Origin: Dysidea avara
Taxonomy: Eukaryota > Porifera > Demospongiae > Dictyoceratida > Dysideidae
Assembly (NCBI RefSeq): GCF_963678975.1
Contig: NC_089281.1
Coordinates: forward strand, 12,157,318-12,221,317
Direction: 5' to 3'
Length of the DNA: 64,000 nt
The notes under the pieces were generated by a model that saw only the letters and a program-made list of their open reading frames with translations, searched no databases and was not told the origin of the DNA. Made by a program: the position numbers and the translations under genes. This document shows positions 23,405 through 34,500 of the stretch, one piece after another (position 1 is the stretch's first letter; each line of letters starts with the position of its first letter).

Positions 23405-24242
23405 AAATTAGCTGAATGCTCTATTAGGGTGACTGTTCTATTAGAGTATCTCGATCTCGCATTTGCTACACGGAGTTGGCTTTCGAATCATAACTCAGTG
23501 GTTTGTAATCCGATTCTTCTGTACTACTGCAAGGACTTTCTATGAAGATTATTCCAGCTATACACCGATTTTCAGCTCATTGCTCTAAGCGGTTTGCCTA
23601 GTAGGCGTGAAAACTAATACTTTTTTATTCATAAAAATCGATCGCGTAATTGTGACACAGGTTGGGTTTTGTGTCATATCTCCGTGGTCTTTATCTCGAT
23701 TCCTTTCAAACCACCAAAAGGCACTCCTACGATGGTTACTCCATCTACATAGCAATTTTCAACTCATTCCATGAAGCGGTTTATCCTGTAGGCGTGACAA
23801 CAAATCGATCTTGTTTTACGCGAATAATCAGTCATAACTCCTGAACCATTCATCGGATTTGTACCAAATTTGATGCTAGGATTCGCCTTTGGACTCCCTT
23901 TCTGTGTGCCAAATTTCAAGGCGATCGGAGTACGCGTTTGCTTGTTATAGCAATTTTTGCAAGTGTGCGAAAAGACGAAGAAAAAGAAGAAAAAAAACGA
24001 AGAAAAAAAAAACGAAACTTTGGCAGCTCGTATCTCAGAAATGGCTGGGGCGATTTCCTTCAAATTTGGAATGTAGACTCCCTTGGCTGGCGGGCAACTG
24101 TGTAGCAAATTTGGTTCCAATCAGATAAGTGCTCACCGAGATACAAAGGTGTGAAAATGACGTTTTCGTTCTTCCTGTCAATATACTCACGGTGTGGCGC
24201 GCCGGCTTCTTGGGCCGCACGACACACTACCGTGTGTCTTGA
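23405..24242 (-). mobile_element. Conserved head of the minisatellite-carrying element, copy 1
   Basis: About 840 bp of single-copy-like sequence next to the array. It is homologous in inverted orientation to 55833-56860. Read on the - strand it starts TCAAGACACACGGTAGTGTG, a short subterminal palindrome, then CGTGCGGCC. It runs to the CTCTAATAGAACAGTCACCC-type motif that joins it to the array. A gene is not evident. Head, internal minisatellite and 3' hairpin recall Helentron-associated (HINE-like) elements; that class assignment is inference. Confidence 0.65.
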
Positions 24243-24865
24243 TATAGTGCCATGCATCGCTGAGTTGACCCTTGGTGACTTTTACAGCCACTTTTGTACA
24301 GAAAATTGATCACTTTTTTCTTTAACTCCGGCAGTAATTAACACATGGTACCAAAATAAAGATCTTGCTGATAGAAACAACTCGGATCTTATTTGAAGTC
24401 AATAGGTGATTTCAGTACAACATTATGACTATTTTACTAGCTACAAAATTTGATAAATTTACCTGCCCTTGAGGTGTGAACTACCTGTGAGAAGATAATT
24501 ATGCATAAATTTATCAAATTTTGCAGCTAATAAAAATACTCATAACTTAAGAATGAAATCTCCTATTGACTTCAAATAAAAACCAAGTTATACTATCAGC
24601 AAGATCTTTTGTTTGGTGCCACGTGTTAACAAGTTAATTGCTGCTTCAGGGAGTTAAAGACAAAAATGATAAATTTTCTGTACAAAAATGGCAGTAAATT
24701 AAAGGTCACCAAAGGTCAAATCAGCGATGGCATTATATCTAAAAATACATGTATTGAGGAGTACTGTTTATGTGGAAAGTTTCACGGCTTTATGAACAAT
24801 TTTTTGGTTGTGCCGCTATACTAATATGAAACTTTACAGATCCACCTATTCTGTTCCACTGAGAC

Positions 24866-24871
24866 TTTATT
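24866..24871 (-). terminator. Poly(A) signal of the CARD-sacsin-HEPN-PARP gene
   Basis: TTTATT on the + strand is AATAAA on the - strand, 92 bases past the stop codon of the PARP exon. Confidence 0.5.
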
Positions 24872-24962
24872 GCAGAACTTAATAATTACACAATTGACAT
24901 GCAATTACACACATACAATAAAACTGAGCACCTAAATTAAACACAAAATAAAAATATAACAA

Positions 24963-25576
24963 TTAGCTATGGGTAGTTGTGTATGTTATAATGTAAGCAG
25001 GATATGCCAAATTGTTCTCATAAGTTATGTAAATCATTGATCCACCTGACTGGCCACAAACTGAGTCATATCTGTGTTGGATACTTCCCACTTGTCCTGC
25101 TGTAGCATCACGTAGTGGAGGCTTAGTAAATCTCTGTGGAGGAGAAAAGTAGCTAATTCCTGTTAGCACTCGGGCCAAAAACAGTTTCTTTAGGTTGCCT
25201 TGGTGATAGGCATATCCATTAGAGTAAGAAGCATCCACAGCAAAGTAGTTGCCTTTTCCCCACATGCCATCCCTACTAAGTCGCATGTCAAAACTATCAT
25301 CACCTTCATAAATCTCTTTAGGATTGGTTTGTGATGTCCCATGAAAGAGTATCTTTTCACCACGTGGGACACTTTTATCTTCCATACTCTTAGCTCTCAT
25401 CAAGTATTTCTTCCACAATACATAATTCTGTATTCTTTCAATTGTCCTTATTTCTACATTTGGTAAAGTTTGAAACAACTGATGGGAAATTCTCCAAAAC
25501 TCCTCCCCATTAGTATTATCATCTAATGTAAATAATTTCAAATCTGTATCCTGCTTTTCCCACTCTTCGGGCAGTA
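24963..25576 (-). CDS. PARP catalytic domain exon (last exon)
   Basis: Encodes about 204 residues of an ADP-ribosyltransferase domain of the PARP14/15-like type, which transfers ADP-ribose from NAD+ to targets. It starts LPEEWEKQ, the usual lead-in to such domains. ILFHGTS carries the NAD-binding His and MWGKGNYFAVDASYS the Tyr. LFLARVLTG, RYDSVCG and a final YENNLAYPAYIITY follow. The last block commonly reads YPEY in relatives but here is YPAY. The - strand acceptor ACTATAG precedes 25576; residues read upstream of it (to 25682) are hydrophobic intron translation. It lies 806 bases from the large exon with matching phase, so I treat it as its C terminus, though a separate PARP gene remains possible. 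Confidence 0.85.
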
Positions 25577-28500
25577 CTATAGTATGTAAATACCAATACG
25601 TGCAAGTATACAACAAAATGTGACATGCAGATATTATATACATATCGGAGAGTGTACAATATAGGCCATAAAAATATGACAATGCTTTATGTTACAGGAC
25701 TGTACAAGACTAAATGTTAATAATGACTGTCTATGCCTAAACAAACTATAATTAGCACTAAAACTTAGTAAAATTCCATGAGTTGTCAGCTATATTCATG
25801 CACAGTCTTATTCACAGTCTAATCTTTGTCTACTACTGCTGCTCTGCATGCTTTTCTAGGTTCTAACTAGAACTTTGTAAAGATCAATTTTACTTTACAA
25901 TGGCTGGGTTAGGCAGAACTGGCCAATAGGTAATAACTAATTGGTGAAAATAGGATGTTACATAATTTCATGACTGTGCAAGTACATAACTATAGCAATG
26001 TTTGCTCTAGGTCATGTGCTTGCTAGTGTACCACAGGCTAATGTGGAAAAGACACTTGAATAGTCCAGATAGTCTCAAAGTATCTGTTGAACCAATCTGG
26101 AAAATCAGGACACCTTGATAATCCAGATACTTTTGGTGGTTATCATGAGTAATAATCCTCAAATGTGTGTACATGCAAGTGAAATATCTAATCCACCTGC
26201 TTAGTAGGAGATTTAGTACAAAGCAAATGAAACAGATATGTTTTAATGTATTGTCATTATGTTTTAATTGCTAGTGAATTTCATAATTCCTCAGATACAA
26301 TACTCATTGAGAACATGTATATTCGTTACAGTTTTTACAATATTGTGACACTCATACAGACAGGTTATGTATACTACTTACAATCAGGGTCCAGGTAAGT
26401 TGTTGTTGGTAGAAGTGGCAGCAAAGAAGGCTGAGATGGTAGTTTGTCTTTGAAGCACTGAATACTGCAGACTTTAGCAAACACTTCCTGAGCAGCAGCT
26501 AAAACATGTCGTGTATCCAGTTCAGAAGAAACAACACAAGAAGTTCCAGCAGGAACATAAGAAGCAGAATATTGACACCTAATGGTATGATTGCTAACTT
26601 GATGAACGAAGTCTCTTAACCCTGCTAATGGCCAGTACTTGGAAGAACTTAGTTGATCATAAAGAGCAATCAAACTTAAGTCTTTTTGGCTGGTCAAAGT
26701 GGGTTCACATGTAGCAAGATATGTAGCTTTGAGACATTTTTCTACAACTTCATGACTCAAAAAACAAATCAATGCACTATTATTGTCACTATTCTCCACA
26801 ATGCTTGTAAATTCAACATAATGTGTAGCTGCGTTAAAATCTGCAATGGCCTGTTTTAGGTAAACTAAAGCACTTTTAAAATTACTTTGGGGTGGCAGTG
26901 GAGCTGCATTAGTAGCTGCAGCAGGTATTCTCTGGTTCCATACACTGACAGGAGCTGGTCTCCAAGGACGGACATGACTACAGTATCCACTGGGAGTTCC
27001 AAACAAACTGCTGTGGGTAGGAGTGGAATGAATCACAGGTAGGCTAAATGCATTAGTAAAAGTTGGCATGCCAGATGGTGGTGGCTGTGTTACATTAGGC
27101 TGTGTAGTCTGGTGTGTAGTACTGCTTTGTGAGTTGCGCAGAGTTTGTGCACCAGGCACACTAGCTGCTAACTGTCTGTGAGGCTTCCTAAAGTAACTAG
27201 TTTGTCTTCTCTGTACATACAACAAACTTAAATCATCATCATTGATAAGATCAGTTTCAGAGAATTCTCTATTAGCAAATGGATTATCGAATCCTACAGC
27301 AACCTCATCATCATTATCACCACCATCATTGGAAATGTCCTCTGAACCACCATCTGTGTATATGCACATATCTTCCATTAGCTCAGCAAGTTCATTGCAT
27401 TCTTCTTCACCAACAGTTGATGCAATAAACTGTTCCTGTGCACCAAAATACTGCAGTGAAATTTTATTAAACAAATCTGGTGCTTTGTTGCATTTAACAA
27501 AATAGAAATGTGCCTGAAAAAACAAACGTTTAAATATGATGCTAACTTGATGGTTAGACACAGTTTTAAGTGACAATATAATTTGTTTCAGAAGAACAAC
27601 AAGATCACCAACAGGATCATGTTCCAAATGATATAGCAGTAGTCCTGTACAATCTGTCGTTCTATTATCATCACTTATCCAGTTGGTAAAAAACGAAGGT
27701 TGAAGGAATTTGCTGATCAGAATTGGTGATGTCTTAATCTTCCCACCATCATTATTATCACTAGTACTGATGGTAATAGATTTAGTAGCAATGTTAGTCA
27801 CAGTCTTTGATTTCACTGCATCGACCTTCGCTGGGAGCATCTTACCATCACCACTCCAATATTTAACACTCTCTCCAATATTGTAGTTTACAGCTATCAA
27901 CAAATCACAGATGGTGGGTGTTATCTCTTCTCCTACAGAAGTAAGTTTAACTGCAGCTCTTGTGGCAACTGCATATGTTTTAACTTGACACTTATCTAAA
28001 GTTGATTCAATGTCTAAATGACTAGGACACTTGATCATTGCTTCCAAATGAGACACGTTTTGTATTATTCCACCCAGATATCTGTTAAGGTTTTGTGTTA
28101 TTTCTTTAACTACACTATCCTTGTCCTCATGATGAGGTGATATGCAAAGTGAAGGATCGTGATCTGTATGCTCTATTATTGCACAAAAAACTGTATCAGA
28201 GGATCCTTGTATGATTAAGCCATTGCTTACATGTTTAAGATTTGTTTTGATTTCATAATAGCAAAACAATTGTAAGTTACTTAGTTTGTCAGGTAGTGAA
28301 ATTTCCCTTTCAGTCAGTTCTGTGTTTTTCTGATGATGGATGATTCTTAATACTCCTAACTTAAACTGCTCTGATTGCAAAAGTCTTTCAAGGCTAACTA
28401 CAAATGTACAGCCATGATTTTGTCCTCTCTCACTGGCAATCCGCTCTTCCCTGCAATGATTATCAAGAGATTGTACATCATCATCTAGCTCCTCCACCAC

Positions 28501-31500
28501 CAAATTGCTTAGTAGTTTCACCCCCAACGATTGTGGTAAAGTGATTCCCCCATATCTACCTTGGAGTTTCATCATGTACCTGTATGTTTGAGCATCCTTA
28601 AGTCGTTTGCTATACCAAGGTACATCATCATATACAAGTTGACTAGCAGGACACAATTCAAGATGTTTATCAAGTAGGTACACTTCTGCAGGATTAAAAT
28701 CATCTGGAACTGACTCAGTTGCTTCTTCACTGTGCAAAGATTCAATAAGACAATGATTTGCTTGGATTGCTAATTCTAAATATTTTGAATTTTTACTAAG
28801 TTTGTTTTTAGAGATGACAAACTTTAAGTAGATCTTCTGTAAAATGTTTGTGTAATGGAAACTATTAGGTTCATCAGAAATGCCAAGGGCAGCAATAACG
28901 TTTTGACATTCCAGCATATCATCAGGTATTTTACACAAATAAGGGAACATGGATGGAAACTGACCTTTCTTCACAACACAATTACCATTAACCACAGAAT
29001 AGATTAAGCAGCTTTCTACAAATATACATTCTTTATTTTTCAGTCGAAACGGTTCATCTTGAGTTGCAGTTTTCTCTAGATAAACATAATGGTCTTCAAA
29101 AAGTTTCTGTAAGAAAACTGTTATTGGGACTTGTTGGTGTCTACTAGACTGAACCAATGATTGTGCTACTTTTGACAATTCCAACAAGTTTTCAATTACT
29201 GTACTGCAAGAAGGAGGGTGTGTGATGCCCAGAGCTTCAACATACTTGCATAAATGGTTGTTTTTACTTAAGTCAAAATGATTTGTAATAACATTGTTTT
29301 TCAAAAATGTCACATTACCAAAAGTAGCAAAACAACCATCACTAAAACTAGTCCACAGTTTTGCAATATACTTCTTTGGAAAATTTTCTGATATGATGTC
29401 ATCATTCTTGTAAACAGGAACAAATACAACTTTTGAAATATTCTTACAAAACAATAAGGCTGCTTCATCTACCCCATCCTCACCACCACTTTGGACAGAT
29501 TTGATAAGTTTTGAACATATAAATTCTAAAACTGCAACAGATTTATCATAAATGCACTGCTCCATAACTTCTACAACAATTTCTTGTTCTATACATTTCA
29601 CTATAGCAAATAATCCTTCCCATGATACGTCCTTTTGAAGCCCAAGTTGATGGAGGATAGTAAGTAGCTCTGGCTTGCACCATTCTTTTGGTGGAAATTT
29701 TTGGCTAAAGAAAATTTTGAAGAGTGTTTCTTTTGAATTTGGATCAAAAAATTCCCAGACAAAACAGAACTTATTTTCAGCAGCAACATAAATGAACCTG
29801 GTGCGTTTTAAAGCATCACACAATTCTGTTGACAAATTACGAGAAAACAAAAAAGTTACATGCACGATTATGGCTTTTGTAGTCATTTTGTGCAAGTTTG
29901 GTATAACTACATCTAAGTAAAATTTTGCAATATCATAACACTGGATTCCCAAACATTTGTAGATTATATTGTATACTGGCAAAGGTTTTAATAATAGCAT
30001 TGATGAATTGGTCATCACTTCAGTCAACCCCACTTCAGGTATCCAAGGAATAAGATAAGTACTATGCAATGTTGTTATGGCATACAGTTCATCAGTGATT
30101 GCCTCAAACATTGGTAGTTTACATACAAAACTCCTAACAGTAGGTAATAAGGAACTATCAGATATAGCATACAAAAGATAATTCAAGCTTTTCCTTAGAT
30201 CATGATCCAATGGAACCAGTTGTGTTAAATCATTCATTTCAATACATTTCAAAATATCATCTCCAATTCTGCAGTCTGCTAATACTTTGTTCAGAGCATT
30301 GGTATAATTGTCAAATGTCATATTGCACTGCAGTATGCTGAAGTCTAATACTGGGAAACCGAAATGTTTCATGATGTTCTTTACAGGACTATCACTTTCA
30401 AGTGATAACACCATTTTTGCTTTACAGACTGGTACTAGTGTTTCGTTAGATGCTGGTATAATGGGTTTGTACAAAAATTTATTTAAATATGGAACAAATT
30501 GATTAGTTGTTGGTCTAACAAATGCAATATAATCATCTAAGTACTTCCAATGTCTGACAATTTGGGAATGATCTTCTTGGCAGTCTTCAATCTTTTTAGG
30601 AACTAAACAGTCTTTTAATTGTGTATTTACACACACATAGTTGATTTCTGGAATAGCCATGTAATATCCTTTATTGATTAAGAAGTTAGAAATATGTTCA
30701 TCCTGCTCGAATTTAGAATGAATAAACTTTTTTGGTCTATGAGGAAGCAGTGGAGCATAGTGACTGCCATAGAATATGGGGGCCAATTTTTGTACATCAC
30801 CATCACTGGTTAATAAGAGTGGAACACCATCTATAGCATCACAACCTTCTTTAGTTGATATACAGTATCTCAATAGCAACATAATATTCTTTGCTATGCT
30901 GTCCTTATGCTGTTGCAGGTATAATGACTTGAGTACCTTGATAAAAAACACTGGATCTATCATAGTATCATATGTTAAATTACATTTCAGTGCTGCCTTG
31001 CTGATTTCTGAATAAATTGCCACTGGTGCTTTAGTTAAGTTAACTCCAAACTTAATCAGAAGTTCACATAATTGTCCCTCAGATCTGCAGATCTCAGCAT
31101 CCTTTTTTTCTAAACACACCATCTTTTGATCACTCAAAGTAAAGAAGTATCCACAATCTTGGCCTCTAACTGGCAGCCATGACCAACTATCTGTGAAGCT
31201 GTCTTTCTGTAGAATTGATAAATTATCCTCAAAAATTTTACAATACACCATTGTGTCTAAGTTATACAAATGCATCATGCCACTTTGATTATATTCTGTA
31301 GGAAATTTGCTATAATAATACCAGTCCATTCTTTTATCATTGAGAAATCTCTTGCAGGAAAGCAAAGCATTGACATATGCACTACACACAATAGACTGTG
31401 TTAAGCAACAATTCCAGTTAGACAGAGATGGTTGATTTGCAACAACATCAAGATGCTTTCTAGAGTCATCCACCAAAAAACTTCCATTGATGTGCACTGG

Positions 31501-34500
31501 CATGTATGACTTCTGTGGCAATGGCAATGAACAATACAACCAATAAGGAGCATCCCTCTCTACACTACTGTGCAACTGTATTGCAACACCTCCTTTCGGA
31601 ATTAAACCCCGTGAAATAGCAGCCATCAGTGTGCTTAAAGGAATTTTATTACTTCCAAAATGCTGGCTAATAAGCCACAATGATGTGGTGTGGTAAGGAG
31701 TGTGTTTATCTGACATTGGATCTATCCTGTGTTTTATTGTTTCAATTTCCAATTGATAATTCCAAGATATTTCATTGAGGGAAGCATTATCTTTCAATGT
31801 ACCCCCACCTCCTTCATTGTCTGTTGACACTTCATTGCTCTGACTACTGTCATTTACTGTTTTGGTGATCTCTTTAAGTATTCTGATTTCTTGTTTAACT
31901 AGTGCAGCATTTTCCTTGCACGTAGAAACACCATTGTTTGACAAAGAAGCAGATGTACTGAAATGATGAACGCAAGTGCTATTTTCCATTATTTCAAAAG
32001 CTGAAATACTTTTGATATTGCTAAGAAAAAGAACAAGATCTTCAGCACTATTTGCCAAAGTTTTAAATAACTTTTTCATTTCCATAGAATTCATTTTAAA
32101 TCCATCTTTCAGTTCACTTCTATAGGTAAAAAGGGACCTAGTAAATGGTAGTCTAAATACTACGCAACCATTTGAAAAGTCAGCTTGGATATCACTTAAA
32201 CAATTTTCACAAAGCTTGCTCATCTGAACAAACACATCACCATAAAATGGTTCAAATTCTTTGGAAAACAGCTGTAATATAGCATGAGAATTAACTTCAA
32301 ATTGCCTACTATGCATAGACCTTTTATGGTGACCAGGTATGTACAGTCCACCAGGATCCACGATACAGTAATTCTCAGGCACTCCTCTACTACCATAGGA
32401 TACAAACGTTAGGCAGTCAGTCACATGATATGCTATATTAAGCCCAATACCAAACCCCTCAAGTGTAAACTCTTCTCCTTCTTGCCCTAATTTTGTTATT
32501 CTATCTATATCTTCCTCTGACATTTTCCTATTGTTGTATACCAGCAATGAAGGACACTGGTGTATACTTTTCCATTCTGGTTCTCTGCTAAACAGTTTAT
32601 CATCTTGGGGGTTGAATTTACGATGGTCCAGAATAAACACTATTTCTGAAGCACCAGCATCATCAGCATTTTGAATGAACTCTTTAAAAATTGATTCATC
32701 ATGAGGATATTTTCTGAGTATTGAGTTAAGACGGTCACACAAATCTTCACTCTGACCGTAGTCAGTACCATCAAGAAAATTACTTACAGATATTTTATTC
32801 AGAATAGAATTGAGAGCAGATGGTATTCCTAAAGATTTGGCTAGCTCCCCACTGAAAGTAGGATGCAACCAAGAAGTACCTGCTTCAAAATGTTTACTCA
32901 ATATTTCAGATTTTGTTAAGTTTGGCAAATCAACAGTCTCTCTATATGCTAACTTGTTTGCTGGTCTCATAAAGCCATCTTCATTGGGTAGATAAAGAAC
33001 ACTATAGCATTCATTTGGATGGTGAAGAAACTGTTTTAAATTTTGTGCCAAATTAAACACGAATTGCACATGTTCTCCTGTTAACTTTTTATTTGGAGTA
33101 TATGATTGGTAAACTTCTCCCAGCAGTCTCAATATTTTAGTTTTGTCTAATTCATTTAACAGACCTAATTTAAGAAACAGTTCCTTATATTTCTTGTTTT
33201 CATCAGATAGATCATACAGATAAGGGTGTCCACAAACAATTCCACTATATAGCACAACCTGGCTGATAGCAAGAAACTCATCATTTTGCCATATAAATGG
33301 CAATCCTTTTAAGCTTTTAAATACACTTGTGGAAAATTCATGTTGACCAGCTTCACAAAGACATTTATACACTGCAGGACAACAATTGTTTAGCATCTCA
33401 GTATCAATATCATTGACTGGATTCTGTTTTACATGTTCCACTAACTGAACAAGATGGGTCACTACAAACTTAATTGTGGGTTGTTTGCTGTCAATTCTCA
33501 ATATATTCAGACTATTGGCTATTGTTGAATTGCTGACTGAATCAAATGACATTACAACTGGAGCTTGTGTAAATACCAAATTCATTTGTGAATAGCCAAA
33601 GACATCCTTTGGACATTGAAACAATGATGGGGGCTTGTACCATGGAAGCGACAATCCTTGAGGGCATTTAGACACAGGAACAAATGGAACACTTTGTAAT
33701 GTGCTGTATAACTCATGGTTGCGTCTATCATGAAAACTACCATAGCCATGAACATGTGATATGTACATTAACACTTGTTTAGAGCGTTGTATAGCTGCCT
33801 CTTCATCAGAGATCTTCTTCACACTTAAAGCTTTGTCTTTCAACTTGTCCATAGTAAACTCATAATCTGACATCCCCAATCTTTTCAAAACACTTACTAC
33901 TCTATCATCAATCATATATGTGTCCATTGGAAAGCACTCGTCACTATCACAATACAATGGAGCAAGATGTGATTTTGGATTAATCAAATCAACAGGTCTC
34001 TTCAAACTTCCAAATGGTTTTGTTGGTATGCTAGGAATTTGCGTAAGAAGCTTTTTAGCCCAATGAGCATGAAATGAACTATCCAGATATAGCAATAAAG
34101 TGATAATCTGTTTGTCTCTGGTTTCAGCTGGCAGAGTAGCAATATGAGGGATCAATACTTTGACACAAAAATCTTCATAAGTAATTTTAGGGACTGATTC
34201 CTCCAAAATGGATTTGATATTGTAAGGTATATCAACAACTGGATACTTGTGTTTGAGCAAAAGAGACACTATTTCATTCCTGATCTCTGGTTGAGGATTA
34301 TGATTAAACACATGACTATATAAATATGCATTTTTAGGAGATAGCCACTTTCCTCCATTGACATCCGACCATAGGATCAGCTTGTCAGTAAGATGAATAT
34401 TTTTCTTAATTTCATGGAATAGAGTTTTGCTAATTTCATTATGGCTACTTTCTGAAGTAGACCATAGAGAGTAATAAGCAGCAAGAAATTCCTTTTTGTC

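Larger units (their letters stand above)
19921..24826. mobile_element. Palindromic MITE split by a minisatellite-carrying element
   Basis: 19955-20017 is homologous to the reverse complement of 24740-24826 (for example AAACTTTCCACATAAA). Inside the right part, 24243-24487 and 24495-24737 are inverted arms of about 245 bp sharing GATCTTGCTGAT and ATTTGAAGTCAATAGG. The left part stops near TTTTAGATCTAAT and the sequence expected next resumes at about 24243 (AGTGCCATGCATCGCTGA). This is what an insertion of about 4.2 kb (20018-24242) into a pre-existing palindromic MITE would leave. Its terminus TAGTATAGCGGC resembles that of the 14.43-kb transposon. Confidence 0.6.

Noticed and set aside
23764..24120. 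118-codon - strand frame
   Set aside because: Lies in the conserved head of a mobile element and includes a poly-Phe run from an A/G-rich tract. A related frame at 56073-56291 reflects the shared DNA, with no domain.
25577..25682. Hydrophobic N-terminal extension of the PARP frame as a signal peptide
   Set aside because: It precedes a good splice acceptor and the phase matches the upstream exon; more likely intron read-through.
27242..27505. Ser-rich frame opposite the large exon
   Set aside because: Antisense shadow of the acidic and Ser-coding linker of the sacsin-HEPN protein; no independent signal.
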